A DNA stretch of 64,000 nucleotides. It comes from Hoeflea sp. BAL378. GTDB taxonomy: Bacteria > Pseudomonadota > Alphaproteobacteria > Rhizobiales > Rhizobiaceae. The position numbers and the translations under genes were made by a program. The stretch spans positions 1-64,000 of the forward strand of contig NZ_JRJG01000034.1 of the NCBI RefSeq assembly GCF_000759435.1, in the 5' to 3' direction. Below are positions 25,570 to 35,487 of the stretch, one piece after another (within the stretch, counting starts at the first letter, position 1; each line of letters begins with the position of its first letter). The notes below the pieces were generated by a model that was given only the letters and a program-made list of their open reading frames with translations, ran no database searches and was not told where the DNA came from.

Positions 25570-27417
25570 ATGTTTTCATTTGTCAGAAGACTCCCCCTGA
25601 CCGTCCAGATCCTGGCCGGCGTCGCCATCGTGCTGATCGCCGCCGAGACCATCAAGGTTTCCGTCGACCTCTCCCGGAACTGGCAGAGAATCGTCCATGA
25701 CGGCAAGCTGCGCGGCAATGCCGCGCTCGACATGCTCGAGGCGGTCCATGTCCAGGCGATGGTCAATCGCGGCCAGTTGGAGGAGGGCGACCCGGCGGTC
25801 GAGACGCTCAACGGCACCATGGAGCTGTTCTCCCAGTCCAACACCGACATCGACATCTGGGTGGTGATGGCCGACAAGATCGCCGCCTACCAGAGGGACA
25901 TGGGCCAGCCCGAATTGCCGGCCCACGACCGGATCGACCGGGCGGTTCTCGACAGCAAGCAGCACCAGGTGGTCGTCGAGGGAGAGGGCCTGCGCCTGTC
26001 CCGGCCGGTGGTCCTGGGTGAGGGCAGCGCCGCCGACGAGCGCTGCGCCGGCTGCCACACCGGCCTGATGGAGATCAACGAGGGCGAGATCCTCGGCGCC
26101 TACAGCGCCGCGATCAATCTGGCGCCCGAATTCGCCGCGTTCAACGCGGGCATCTGGAATCACGTCCTGGCCGGCGCCGCCACCATCCTGGTGACGCTGG
26201 GCCTGATCATGGCGATGCTGCGGCTGACGACGCTGCTGCCGCTCCGCAGGCTCGAGACCGCGACCAGCCGTCTGGCCGGCGGCGAGACCGATGTGCCCAC
26301 CGGCCTCGATGCGCGGCGCGACGAGATCGGCGCTCTGGCCCGCGCGCTTGAGGTGTTCCGCGCCGCCTTCGTCGAAAAGAAGAGGCTCGAGGACGACGCC
26401 GAGCGGCAGCGGAAGGAGGCCGAGGCCAATCGCATCGCCGCGCAGGAACGGGCCGAGACCGCGGCCGCCGAACGGTTGAGAATCGCCACGGCCGGTCTCG
26501 CCGCCGGTCTCAAGCGGCTCGCCGGCGGCGACCTGTCGACCCGCCTCGACCAGGCCTTCGCGCCCGAATTCGAGGCGTTGAGAGCGGATTTCAACGTCTC
26601 GGTGCAGCAGCTCGGACAGACCCTGGCCGCCATTCACGACACCGCCGGCACCATCGACACGGGCTCCAGCCACATGTCCCGCAGCATCGAGGACCTGGCC
26701 GGCCGGACCGAGCAGCAATCGGCCTCGCTGGTGGAGACATCGGTGGCGCTGGGCCAGATCACCACCAATGTGAAGACCACCTCCGACCGGGTGACCGAGG
26801 CAAGGGCGGTCGCCGCCATGGCCAACGAGAGCGCCCACCGGTCGGAAACTGTGGTGACCAATGCCGAGCAGGCGATGGGCCGCATCCACGAGTCCTCGCT
26901 CAAGATCGCCAGCATCATAGGCGTCATCGACGAGATCGCCTTCCAGACCAATCTCCTGGCGCTCAATGCCGGGGTTGAAGCCGCCCGCGCCGGCGAGGCC
27001 GGCCGGGGTTTCGCGGTCGTGGCGCAGGAGGTCCGCGCGCTTGCAGGCCGCTCGTCCGACGCCGCCCGGGAGATCCGCGAGCTGATCGCCCATTCCTCGA
27101 GCGAGGTGAACGGCGGCGTCGAGCATGTCCGCGAAGTGGGCGAGGCGCTGCAGCGGATCAGCGGGCTGATCGTCGACATCAACGGCCACATGGATGCGAT
27201 CACCCTCGCCTCGCGCGAGCAGGCCGGAGGGGTGGCATCCGTGAATCATGCCCTCGAAGGGCTCGAACAGGTGACGACGAAGAACGTCTCGATGATCGAG
27301 GGCGCGACCCAGTCGACCGCGAGCCTGGCCGCACAGGCCTCCAAGCTGCGCGAGATGGTGGGCCGGTTCAGGCTGTCGACCGAAGCGGCGGCGACCGGCC
27401 GCACCAGGGCCGCCTGA
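25570..27417 (+). CDS. Methyl-accepting chemotaxis protein with c-type haem sensor motif
   Basis: Transmembrane chemoreceptor of 615 aa. TM1 is about 8-28, the periplasmic domain about 30-185, TM2 about 187-210, a HAMP linker about 212-265, then a coiled-coil neck and the kinase-control domain (about 330-600, with the conserved tip EIAFQTNLLALNAGVEAARA). The periplasmic domain contains CAGCH at 159-163, a covalent c-type haem site, in a DUF3365/Tll0287-like fold, so the receptor probably senses redox, oxygen or NO through haem. No che gene is adjacent. Upstream DNA (25385-25569) is AT-rich and probably holds the promoter. Confidence 0.9.
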   Translation: MFSFVRRLPLTVQILAGVAIVLIAAETIKVSVDLSRNWQRIVHDGKLRGNAALDMLEAVHVQAMVNRGQLEEGDPAVETLNGTMELFSQSNTDIDIWVVMADKIAAYQRDMGQPELPAHDRIDRAVLDSKQHQVVVEGEGLRLSRPVVLGEGSAADERCAGCHTGLMEINEGEILGAYSAAINLAPEFAAFNAGIWNHVLAGAATILVTLGLIMAMLRLTTLLPLRRLETATSRLAGGETDVPTGLDARRDEIGALARALEVFRAAFVEKKRLEDDAERQRKEAEANRIAAQERAETAAAERLRIATAGLAAGLKRLAGGDLSTRLDQAFAPEFEALRADFNVSVQQLGQTLAAIHDTAGTIDTGSSHMSRSIEDLAGRTEQQSASLVETSVALGQITTNVKTTSDRVTEARAVAAMANESAHRSETVVTNAEQAMGRIHESSLKIASIIGVIDEIAFQTNLLALNAGVEAARAGEAGRGFAVVAQEVRALAGRSSDAAREIRELIAHSSSEVNGGVEHVREVGEALQRISGLIVDINGHMDAITLASREQAGGVASVNHALEGLEQVTTKNVSMIEGATQSTASLAAQASKLREMVGRFRLSTEAAATGRTRAA

Positions 27418-27543
27418 AACGTCGCAGCCCGCGGCCTGGCGGGAGCCGGCGGCAGCGCCCGTTGAACGGCCCGGAGCGGTTGCGCCGCGGCGAGATGCGG
27501 TGCTCCCAATGCTGGCCTCCAACGATGCCCGAGGATCAGCGCC

Positions 27544-28014
27544 ATGCCACGGATCAAGCCGGACGAGGCCCGCAAGGAACGGCCGCCCGAGGGCGAGGGC
27601 GACCCCCACGGCCTGGGATCCTACGAGGCCGTGCTGTTCAGCGATGCCGGCGGCCTGACCCAGTTCGGCGCCTTTGTCGAAACCCTGCACCCGGGATCGC
27701 GCTCCTCGCGCCAGCACTGGCACGAGACCGAGGACGAATTCATCTACATGCTGTCGGGCGAGGTCGTGCTGCTGGAGGACGACCGGGAATCCGTGCTGGT
27801 GGCCGGCGACGCGGCCACGTTCAGGGCCGGCACTCCGCTGGCCCATTGCCTGCACAACCGCGCCGCGGCTCCCGCAAGTTATCTGGTGGTCGGAACCCGG
27901 AGCGATCATGACGTCGTCCACTATCGCGACGACGGCTCCCGCCTGGAGCGCCAGGGCCGCAGGCGCACGGTGCGCGACGCAACCGGCGCCGTGATCCGCA
28001 CCTACGAGCGCTAG
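27544..28014 (+). CDS. Cupin-domain protein
   Basis: Single cupin of 156 aa. The metal motif is complete: RQHWHETEDEFIYMLSGE (two histidines and a glutamate) and the later histidine in GTPLAHCLHNR. Such small cupins in rhizobia act on sugars or are binding proteins; the substrate is not clear. It lies 126 bp after the chemoreceptor and ends nine bases before the convergent histidine kinase, so it may be cotranscribed with the receptor or independent. Confidence 0.85.
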   Translation: MPRIKPDEARKERPPEGEGDPHGLGSYEAVLFSDAGGLTQFGAFVETLHPGSRSSRQHWHETEDEFIYMLSGEVVLLEDDRESVLVAGDAATFRAGTPLAHCLHNRAAAPASYLVVGTRSDHDVVHYRDDGSRLERQGRRRTVRDATGAVIRTYER

Positions 28015-28023
28015 GCGCCCGGC

Positions 28024-30525
28024 TCAGGCCTGCGCCAGACGGTGGCCGCCCTTGTCCAGGGTCTCGGGCAGCCAGCGGTCGATCATCGCGCCGAGCTTTT
28101 CGGGCGAGATCGGCTTGGACAGGTAATCATCCATCCCCGCCGCCAGGCAGCGGTCCTCGTCGCCCTTGAGCGAATGGGCGGTCACGGCGATGATCGGCGT
28201 CGGCGACAGCCCGTCGCGAGCCTCGATGCCGCGGATCTCGCGGGTCGCCTCCAGGCCGTTGAGCTCCGGCATCGACACGTCCATCAGCACCAGGGTCGGC
28301 TTGAGTTCCGCCCACAGGCGCACGGCGTCGCGTCCGTTGACCGCCAGGCGGTGCGCATAGCCCATGCCGTCGAGCGTCTGCTGGAAGACGATCTGGTTGA
28401 TCTGGTTGTCCTCCGCCACCAGCACCAAAGGCTCGGTCCGGGTCGCCGGATCCTGGGCGGCTTCGCGCGCGGCCTCGTCGCCCGGGTCGGCGATCGGCGA
28501 GGTCGAGATCACATCGGACCGGACTGTCGGGGGAGCCCGCTTTTCAACGATCCGGACAGGCGCGGTGTGCGGCTGGTTCAAAGCCGACTGCACGGTCTTC
28601 CGCAGTTGCGCGGTGCGAACCGGCTTGGTGAGCTGCGCGAAGATGTCGAGGTCGTTGAGCGCCTGAAGCTGGTCGGCCTGATCCACGGAGGACAGGATCA
28701 GGATCGGCGTGTCGGCGATCAGCGGGTCGGAGCGGATCGCCCGCGCCACTTCGGCGCCCGACATTCCGGGCATCTGGAAATCCAGGACCACGAGGTCGAT
28801 GCCGATGCCGAGGTTCGACCGGGCGTGCCGCAGCAGACCGAGACCGATCTCGCCGCCTTCCACCGCGACGCAGTCAAAGCCCCAGTCGCGGATCTGTTCG
28901 GTCAGGATCATGCGGTTGATCGCATTGTCGTCGATGACCAGCACGCGGCGGCCGGGCAGCTCGGTCGACGGCGCCGTTTCGGCGACCGGTTCGCCATGCA
29001 CGTCCATCTCGACCGTGAAGCTGAAGGTCGAGCCGACGCCGACCTCGCTTTCGACCACGATCTTGCCGCCCATCAGCTCGACCAGCCGCGTGGCGATCGC
29101 CAGGCCGAGGCCGGTGCCTTCATGCTTGCGGGTGGAGGAGCCGTCCACCTGGCTGAACTTGTCGAAGATCGTGTCGATCTTCTCGGCCGGGATGCCGATG
29201 CCGGTGTCGCGCACCGCCACCGAGATGGCCAGCCGCTCGGGCTGGTCGCCGGTGTTCACCTTGCGCCAGGTGATCTCGACCATGACATGGCCCTGCTCGG
29301 TGAATTTCACCGCATTGCCGACCAGGTTGGTGAGGATCTGCCGGATCCGTCCCGGATCGCCGATCAGCTTGTCCGGCAGTCCCGGAGCGATGCGGACGAC
29401 GAGCTCGATGTCCTTTTCGACGACGCGCGACGACATCAGCGTCGCCACGTCCTCGGTCGTGTCGACAAGATTGAACGGCTTGGGGTTGAGCACAAGCTGG
29501 CCGGCGTCGATCTTGGAGAAATCGAGGATGTCGTTGATGATTTCCAGGAGCGCATTGCCCGATTTGAGGATCACGTCGGTGAAGGTGCGCTGCCGCGTGT
29601 CGAGGTCGGTGCGGGTCAGCAGTTCGGCCATCCCCAGCACCCCGTTCATCGGCGTGCGGATCTCATGGCTCATGGTGGCCAGGAATTCGGATTTGGCCCG
29701 GTCGCCCATCTGCGCCTTGGTCAGCGCCAGGTCGATCTCGCGGGTCTTGTCCTGCAGGCGCTTGATCATGTGCCGGATGATGATGTCGATCGGCACGAAC
29801 ACGCCCAGGCCGAGCACCAGCAATATCCCCATGGTCGCCATCAGGTAGCGTTGCAGCAAGGCCCCCTGGGCCAGGGAGAGCGCGGCCAGGTAGTCGCGGA
29901 ACTGCTCCTGCACATAGGTGTTCGACGGCTGGATGACCTCCGCATACAGGGCATGGATCTCGCGGCCGGCCCAGTACATGTCCTTCTTGGTCCGCGCGCC
30001 ATCCAGCCGCTCGGCGTCGAGCATCTGCATGTAATGCAGGAACGGATCGGCGTTGGTCATGTAGCGCGACCGGGACTGGATCTGATGGATCATGTCGTTG
30101 GGCGCCCGCTCCCATTCCTTGCGCAGATGCGCGACCTTCCACCGGGCCCGTTCGAACCGGAACCGCAAACTGGCGATCGCCGAGATCAGGTCCGGATCGA
30201 CGGCCATCGTTTCCCGGATCTTCCGCTTTTCCACAAGCGTGACATTGGCCAGCCGTGGATCGACATAGGCCTGATAGTCGACATAGGTCTGCGCCAGCCG
30301 GTTGCTGCGGTCGGCGATGGCGGCCATGTCGTGGTCGACGTCGGCGAAACGCTCGGACAATTCGCTGATCTGCTGGATCGAAGCGTTGCGCTTGCTCTGC
30401 TCAAGGTAGAAGAATGTGCAGATGATCGCGATCGCCGTCAGCGATACGGTGAAACCGATTCGGAGTGAAATGATCGATCGTCGCGCAACCGAGGTTTCAT
30501 CCTGATCTTTGCGTGGCTCTGTCAT
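28024..30525 (-). CDS. Hybrid sensor histidine kinase with two receiver domains
   Basis: Membrane sensor kinase of 833 aa. TM1 is near residues 20-40 and TM2 near 225-250, bracketing a periplasmic helical domain; then HisKA with EFLATMSHEIRTPMNG (phospho-His), HATPase_c (NLVGNAVKFTEQGH, DTGIGIP, GTGLGLAI), receiver 1 (VLVIDDNAINR, phospho-Asp in LVVLDFQMPG) and receiver 2 (VLVAEDNQINQ, LVLMDVSMPELNG). No histidine phosphotransfer protein or response regulator is adjacent, so it is an orphan. ATG 30525 was chosen (MTEPRKDQD), though the ribosome-binding site is weak and an upstream start at 30579 is possible. Confidence 0.9.
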   Translation of the reverse strand: MTEPRKDQDETSVARRSIISLRIGFTVSLTAIAIICTFFYLEQSKRNASIQQISELSERFADVDHDMAAIADRSNRLAQTYVDYQAYVDPRLANVTLVEKRKIRETMAVDPDLISAIASLRFRFERARWKVAHLRKEWERAPNDMIHQIQSRSRYMTNADPFLHYMQMLDAERLDGARTKKDMYWAGREIHALYAEVIQPSNTYVQEQFRDYLAALSLAQGALLQRYLMATMGILLVLGLGVFVPIDIIIRHMIKRLQDKTREIDLALTKAQMGDRAKSEFLATMSHEIRTPMNGVLGMAELLTRTDLDTRQRTFTDVILKSGNALLEIINDILDFSKIDAGQLVLNPKPFNLVDTTEDVATLMSSRVVEKDIELVVRIAPGLPDKLIGDPGRIRQILTNLVGNAVKFTEQGHVMVEITWRKVNTGDQPERLAISVAVRDTGIGIPAEKIDTIFDKFSQVDGSSTRKHEGTGLGLAIATRLVELMGGKIVVESEVGVGSTFSFTVEMDVHGEPVAETAPSTELPGRRVLVIDDNAINRMILTEQIRDWGFDCVAVEGGEIGLGLLRHARSNLGIGIDLVVLDFQMPGMSGAEVARAIRSDPLIADTPILILSSVDQADQLQALNDLDIFAQLTKPVRTAQLRKTVQSALNQPHTAPVRIVEKRAPPTVRSDVISTSPIADPGDEAAREAAQDPATRTEPLVLVAEDNQINQIVFQQTLDGMGYAHRLAVNGRDAVRLWAELKPTLVLMDVSMPELNGLEATREIRGIEARDGLSPTPIIAVTAHSLKGDEDRCLAAGMDDYLSKPISPEKLGAMIDRWLPETLDKGGHRLAQA

Positions 30526-30651
30526 GGGTCTGGCGGCACCTGTTTTCAAACATTGTGCCGCGAGTTGGTTAATAAACACGTATGAAAAGCCATGCGGCGC
30601 GGCCTCTTCCGGGCGCGTGCCCCTGCCCCGCCCCGTCGCTTCCGCTCGCCG

Positions 30652-31569
30652 CTAACGGTCGCGGGAGGCGATGAACCCGGCCGCCTCGATCAGGGTCCGC
30701 GCCTCCGCGCCGAACGGCTCGAGCAGGGTAGCGGCCTCCTCCACCAGACCGTCGAGCCGGCGGCGGACCTGGTCGATGCCGTGAAGCGACACCAGCGTGC
30801 CCTTGCCGCGTCCGGCATCCTTGCCCGCGGCCTTGCCCAGGGTGGCGGCGTCCGAGGTGACGTCGAGCAGGTCGTCGGCCAACTGGAACGCCAGGCCGAT
30901 GATCTCGCCGAATCTGGTCATCCGGCCGAGCGTCGGCGCATCGGCCCCCGCGGCGATGGCGCCCGCCGCGCAGGCGTAGCGCAGCAGCGCCCCGGTTTTC
31001 ATCGCCTGCAGCCGCACGATTCCCGCCTCGTCCGGCGTCACCCGCTCGGCCTGAAGGTCGAGCGCCTGCCCGCCGACCATGCCGCCCGCGCCCGCGGCCC
31101 GCGCCAACTGGCTGATCAAAGCCAGTTTGGCCGGGTCCGGCAGGTCCGTCTCCGGTGCGGAGAGGATGTCGAACGCCAGCGTCAGCAGCGCGTCCCCCGC
31201 CAGGATCGCGGTGGCCTCGTCAAAGGCGATATGAACCGTCGGCTGGCCGCGCCTGAGATCGTCGTCGTCCATCGACGGCAGGTCGTCGTGAATGAGCGAG
31301 TAGCAGTGGATGCATTCGAGCGCCGCGGCGACCCTGAGCGCCGCCGCCTCCGGTGCGCCGAGCAGCCGGGCCGTCTCGGTCACCAGGAACGGCCTGAGCC
31401 GCTTGCCACCATTGAGCACGCCATGGCGCATCGCCCGCATCAGGTGCTCCGGACGGGCGATCTCGCCCTCGAGCGGAACCTCTTCAAGCAGCGCGGCGAG
31501 CAGCGCCGCAACCTTCTGGGCCGCCGCGTCGAGCCGCACGGCGAAACTGTCTGTGTGAGCCAGGTCCAT
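30652..31569 (-). CDS. ispA: Polyprenyl (farnesyl) diphosphate synthase
   Basis: Short-chain trans-prenyltransferase, 305 aa, making farnesyl or geranylgeranyl diphosphate from IPP and DMAPP. The first aspartate-rich motif is DDLPSMDDDD and the second DDLLDVTSD; GGKRLRPFL and the QALDLQAE and KTGALLRYAC segments are typical. The frame is open to 31683, but ATG 31569 gives the conserved length, so it was chosen. Located beside mtgA and rpmF as in many rhizobia; divergent from mtgA. Confidence 0.93.
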   Translation of the reverse strand: MDLAHTDSFAVRLDAAAQKVAALLAALLEEVPLEGEIARPEHLMRAMRHGVLNGGKRLRPFLVTETARLLGAPEAAALRVAAALECIHCYSLIHDDLPSMDDDDLRRGQPTVHIAFDEATAILAGDALLTLAFDILSAPETDLPDPAKLALISQLARAAGAGGMVGGQALDLQAERVTPDEAGIVRLQAMKTGALLRYACAAGAIAAGADAPTLGRMTRFGEIIGLAFQLADDLLDVTSDAATLGKAAGKDAGRGKGTLVSLHGIDQVRRRLDGLVEEAATLLEPFGAEARTLIEAAGFIASRDR

Positions 31570-31743
31570 GCCGGTGTCTTGCCATGCCGCGCCGCGCGCG
31601 GCAACGGTTTGTTTGCGGCCATCGGCTTCCCGGGTCGGGTGATGGCCCGGGGAGGCCGCCGGGGACTGGCAATGGAGGCCCAAGCCCGTTAAGGACAGCA
31701 GGCAGGCTGCCGCGCGCGGCGTCCATCATCCAGGGAAAGCCAG

Positions 31744-32490
31744 GTGGCCAGAGACAATACCAGCGAGACCTTCAGAGCCTCACAGCCCCCGGGCAGGCCG
31801 CCCCGCCGCGGGGTCTGGCGGCGATTGGTGTCATGGGTCCTGCTGATCGTGATCCTGGCGGTGGGCCTGCCCTATCTGCTGATTCCGCTCTACGCGCTGC
31901 CGCAGATCCGCCCGGTCTCCACCCTGATGCTAGGCGAGATGATCACGGGCCGGGCCTATGAGCGCCAGTGGGTCGCCTTCGACGACATCGCCCCGGTGCT
32001 GGTGCAGTCGGTGATGATGTCGGAGGACGGCCAGTTCTGCGCCCATTCCGGCATCGACTGGAAGGCGCTCAACCTGGTGATCGACGACGCGCTGGACGGC
32101 GAAGCGACCCGGGGCGCCAGCACCATCGCCATGCAGACGGCCAAGAACCTGTTCCTGCCATCCTCCCGCTCGGTCGTGCGCAAGGCGCTCGAGATCCCGC
32201 TGGCGATGTGGATGGATTTCGTCTGGTCGAAGCGCAGGCTGATGGAGATCTATCTCAATGTCGCCGAATGGGCGCCGGGGATCTATGGCGCCGAGGCCGC
32301 CGCGCAGGCCTATTTCGGCGTGCCGGCCGCCCAGCTCTCGCCCCGCCAGGCGGCGCTGCTGGCCGTCACCCTGCCCAACCCGATCAAGCGCAACGCCGCC
32401 AGCCCGTCGGGCGGCATGCAGAAGCTCGCCCGCGTGATCGAGCAGCGGGCGCGCCAGTCCGGCGCTTATATCAAATGCCTTTATGACTGA
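31744..32490 (+). CDS. mtgA: Monofunctional biosynthetic peptidoglycan transglycosylase
   Basis: Family GT51 membrane enzyme, 248 aa, that polymerises lipid II glycan strands without a transpeptidase domain. A membrane anchor is at about 30-50; the catalytic glutamate is in [15 protein letters not shown], and [19 protein letters not shown] and [18 protein letters not shown] follow the family plan. The start is GTG 31744 behind AGGGAAAG. Divergent from ispA. Confidence 0.94.
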   Translation: MARDNTSETFRASQPPGRPPRRGVWRRLVSWVLLIVILAVGLPYLLIPLYALPQIRPVSTLMLGEMITGRAYERQWVAFDDIAPVLVQSVMMSEDGQFCAHSGIDWKALNLVIDDALDGEATRGASTIAMQTAKNLFLPSSRSVVRKALEIPLAMWMDFVWSKRRLMEIYLNVAEWAPGIYGAEAAAQAYFGVPAAQLSPRQAALLAVTLPNPIKRNAASPSGGMQKLARVIEQRARQSGAYIKCLYD

Positions 32491-32564
32491 GTTCAAGGAA
32501 ATTGGCTTTTCCCTGGCTTCGCCGCATGCGACCACTTGGGCCCCCATCGCAACGAGGTGAGCCC

Positions 32565-33212
32565 ATGGCCGCTCCGGTCCTCTATATCGGCAACAAGAAC
32601 TATTCGTCCTGGTCGTTCCGTCCCTGGATCGGCATGCGCGCCGCGGGCATCGCGTTCGAGGAGAAGCTCGTCCCCTTCGACATGGCCGCCGGAAATCCGG
32701 CATTCAAGGCGTTCTCGCCCACCGGCAAGGTCCCCGTCCTGGTCGAGGACGGCGCCACCATCTGGGAATCGCTGGCGATCCTCGATCATGTGGCCCGCAG
32801 GCATCCCGGCGCGGGCCTGTGGCCCGAGGCTCCGGCGCTGCGCAGCCGCGCCATGGCGATGGGCTGCGAGATGATGTCGTCCTTTTCGGCGCTCAGGTCG
32901 GCCTGCCCGATGAACATGCGCCGCCCGCGCCGGCCGATTGCGCTCACCCCCGCCATCGCCGCCGACGTGGCGCGCATCGAGGCCCTGTGGCGAGACTCGC
33001 TTCGCCTGAGCGGCGGGCCGTTCCTGCTGGGCGCATTCTCGATCGCCGACGCCATGTTCGCCCCGGTGGTCAACCGCCTCGACGTCTATGGCTTCGAGAC
33101 CGGCCCGGAAGCGGCCGCCTACATGGCGAGGATGAAGGCGCTGCCGGCCTGGCGTGAATGGGAAGAGGCGGCCCGCGCCGAACCCTGGATCGTCGCCGAG
33201 GACGAAGCCTGA
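32565..33212 (+). CDS. Glutathione S-transferase family protein
   Basis: Second GST-fold protein in the window, 215 aa. The N-terminal domain has LYIGNKNYSSWSFRPWIG (catalytic Ser), VPVLVEDGATIWESLAILDH with the cis-proline, and the C-terminal all-helix domain ends in LPAWREWEEAA. ATG 32565 is behind CGAGGTGAG; a longer frame from 32502 was rejected. It follows mtgA by 74 bp and precedes rpmF; it belongs to the glutathione-related stress group of alphaproteobacteria. Substrate unknown. Confidence 0.88.
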   Translation: MAAPVLYIGNKNYSSWSFRPWIGMRAAGIAFEEKLVPFDMAAGNPAFKAFSPTGKVPVLVEDGATIWESLAILDHVARRHPGAGLWPEAPALRSRAMAMGCEMMSSFSALRSACPMNMRRPRRPIALTPAIAADVARIEALWRDSLRLSGGPFLLGAFSIADAMFAPVVNRLDVYGFETGPEAAAYMARMKALPAWREWEEAARAEPWIVAEDEA

Positions 33213-33392
33213 CGCGCCGGCGCCGAGCCGCCGGGCCGCATCGGCTCCGCCGTCTCAAAAAAATGGCGGTCGGCGCTGGTCAAACCCGCAAGAGCCATGT
33301 ATAAGCCCGTCAAATTTCCGAAATCGGCATGCGTCAGTTTCGGCCCCTGGGTCGGCCGTTGATCATGTCTATGTGTTGAACTGGAGTTCGTC

Positions 33393-33578
33393 ATGGCTGT
33401 TCCGAAGCGTAAAACATCCCCGTCCAAGCGCGGCATGCGCCGCTCCGCCGACGCCCTCAAGGCCCCGACCTATGTCGAGGACAAGAATTCGGGCGAACTG
33501 CGCCGTCCGCACCACATCGACCTGAAGACAGGCATGTACCGCGGCCGCCAGGTGATCACGCCCAAGGAAACCGCATAA
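33393..33578 (+). CDS. rpmF: 50S ribosomal protein L32
   Basis: Ribosomal protein L32, 61 aa, beginning [19 protein letters not shown]. It lacks the zinc-binding cysteine pairs, as is usual in alphaproteobacteria. A rho-independent terminator follows directly. The 180 bp upstream probably hold its own promoter, as the gene is strongly expressed in bacteria generally. Confidence 0.97.
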   Translation: MAVPKRKTSPSKRGMRRSADALKAPTYVEDKNSGELRRPHHIDLKTGMYRGRQVITPKETA

Positions 33579-33605
33579 GCCTTTCCAGGGCTGACTGAGG
33601 CTTGA

Positions 33606-33634
33606 GAAGCCGGTCCCTCGTGGGCCGGCTTTTC
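33606..33634 (+). terminator. Terminator after rpmF
   Basis: AAGCCGG (33607-33613) and CCGGCTT (33625-33631) with an 11-nt loop, followed by TTTT. Confidence 0.8.
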
Positions 33635-33700
33635 GCGTTTGGGCGCCTGCGCGACGAGGGCATGAACGGCCATGGACCGCGCGGCAGTCAGCGACACACG

Positions 33701-33731
33701 AAAACGCCCGGAAACCGAAGTTCCCGGGCGC
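33701..33731 (-). terminator. Terminator after the cold-shock gene
   Basis: On the minus strand GCCCGGGAAC pairs with GTTTCCGGGC (one G-T pair) around a TTCG loop, followed by a G then TTTT. It lies 50 bp past the stop. Confidence 0.8.
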
Positions 33732-33780
33732 GATCAAATCACAGCGACCAGCCGAGCCAGCCGGTCTCAGGTTGGACTTT

Positions 33781-33990
33781 TCAGTCAGCCTGGATGGTCG
33801 AAACGGCAGTCTTGCCGGTGCGACGGTCTTCAGCGGTGTCGAACGACACCTTCTGGCCTTCGGCCAGACCGCGCATGCCAGCGCGCTCAAGAGCAGTGGC
33901 GTGCACGAACACGTCCTTGCTGCCGTCGTCAGGAGCGATGAAGCCGAAGCCCTTTTGGTCGTTATAGAATTTGACAGTACCGGTTTTCAT
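33781..33990 (-). CDS. Cold-shock domain protein (CspA family)
   Basis: Single cold-shock domain of 69 aa that binds single-stranded RNA/DNA. RNP1 KGFGFI and RNP2 VFVHATAL are intact. The ribosome-binding site is AAGGA seven bases before the start. The region upstream, 33991-34262, is gene-free; it includes a direct or inverted AGCGCT...AGCGCT (34029-34046 approx.) and would form the long leader that cold-shock mRNAs usually have; that role is inferred. Confidence 0.95.
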   Translation of the reverse strand: MKTGTVKFYNDQKGFGFIAPDDGSKDVFVHATALERAGMRGLAEGQKVSFDTAEDRRTGKTAVSTIQAD

Positions 33991-34262
33991 GGGGAGTCCT
34001 TTATGTCCATGAATGCATTTTCCGGCGCAAGCGCTCTTTAAAGCGCTCGGCGCAGGCGTTCGTCATCGAATTTAAGTGAAGTGTTGAGCCTGTCTCCGCC
34101 TCTGGCGGTGAGCGACCAAGTCGTCCGGTCAAAAATCGATGGCTCATCAATACACTGTTTTTTGCCGATGTACAAGCAAAAGCGATAATGGCCGAAATCG
34201 CAACCGCGCGGGCAGGCCCGCCGGACCGGCGGACCCCGTCGCAATGCGCCGCAAATCCCGGC

Positions 34263-35285
34263 TCAGGCCGCCGCCGCGGCGGCCGGTGTCCGGCCCCGGA
34301 CCGAGCGGAACGGCACCAGCCGCCGGCGGTCTTCATCCCACAGGGCGAGCGGAACGCACTTGAAGCTCTCCCACAGGGTCAGCCGGCCGATCTGGGCCAG
34401 TTCCGGGAAATCCCTCAGGACCTGCGGCAGCCGGTAGAACGGGATCCGGCTCGACAGATGGTGCACGTGGTGGATGCCGATATTGCCGGTCACCCACATC
34501 AGCGGCCGCGGCAGGTCGTAATAGGAGCTGCCGTGCAGGGCGGAGAACTCGCGCTCCCATTCCGGGGCATGGTCCCAATGGGTCGGGTTGAACTGGTGCT
34601 GGACATAGAACATCCACACGCCCACCGAGGCGCCGATCAGCATGATCGGCAGATGGATGATCAGGAAGACCTTGAAGCCCACCAGCATGCCGAGCGCGAT
34701 CCACATCGCCGCGATGGCGAGGTTGGTCGCCATGACGCTGGTCCAGGACATGACGCCGTCCTTCAGCGCAGCCACCGGCAAGCGGTGCTGCAGCATGAAG
34801 ATGAAGGCCGGGCCGATGCCGAACATCACCAGCGGATGGCGGTAGAGCCGGTACTTGATCCGCCCGATCCGCGACAGGGCGAGATATTCCTCTACCGTCA
34901 GCGTGTCGATGTCGCCCACGCCGCGGCGGTCGAGATTGCCCGATCCGGCATGGTGGATCGCATGCGAGCGGCGCCAGTAGTCATAGGGCGTGAGCGTCAG
35001 CACGCCGAGCACGCGGCCGACGCGGTCGTTCCACTTGGCCGTCGTGAACATCGACTGATGCCCGCAATCGTGCTGGATGATGAACAGCCGCACCATCATC
35101 AGCGCCGCCGGAATAGACAGCGCAAGCGTCAGGAAGATGCTATAGGACAGCGCGAACCACATCAGAGCCCAGAACGAGACGAGAAGCCCGAATGTCAGGA
35201 GCGTTTCAAAGGCGCTGCGTCCGTCGCTGGGCAGCCTGTAAGGTTGCAGACGGCGCACCCATTCCCGCGCTGATCCTGTCGCCAT
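34263..35285 (-). CDS. Membrane fatty-acid desaturase
   Basis: Integral membrane di-iron desaturase/hydroxylase, 340 aa, with four to six membrane segments. All three histidine boxes are present: HDCGHQ, HAIHH and HHVHH, with spacing normal for acyl-lipid desaturases. It would introduce a double bond into membrane lipid acyl chains, which fits the neighbouring cold-shock gene though no operon is formed. The C-terminus is alanine rich. It is divergent from the MFS transporter at 35514. Confidence 0.9.
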   Translation of the reverse strand: MATGSAREWVRRLQPYRLPSDGRSAFETLLTFGLLVSFWALMWFALSYSIFLTLALSIPAALMMVRLFIIQHDCGHQSMFTTAKWNDRVGRVLGVLTLTPYDYWRRSHAIHHAGSGNLDRRGVGDIDTLTVEEYLALSRIGRIKYRLYRHPLVMFGIGPAFIFMLQHRLPVAALKDGVMSWTSVMATNLAIAAMWIALGMLVGFKVFLIIHLPIMLIGASVGVWMFYVQHQFNPTHWDHAPEWEREFSALHGSSYYDLPRPLMWVTGNIGIHHVHHLSSRIPFYRLPQVLRDFPELAQIGRLTLWESFKCVPLALWDEDRRRLVPFRSVRGRTPAAAAAA

Positions 35286-35487
35286 ACGTAGTTCTCCCGA
35301 TCTTGTTATTGTCTGGCGGCGCCCATGACGCCGCCTTTTGCTTATGGATCGCCGGGCTTAGCACGTTGGTCACCCGAACGGCACCTTTTTCTGCCCGGCC
35401 TTTGCACTTCACGATGTGTCACATCGTCACTGGGAATGTGACCGGCCCGCCGATTTACCCCGGCGGGAAATGCTTGTAACGCCATTA

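Noticed and set aside
33991-34262. Cold-shock leader as a riboswitch
   Set aside because: Only short dyads are visible; no recognised aptamer consensus.
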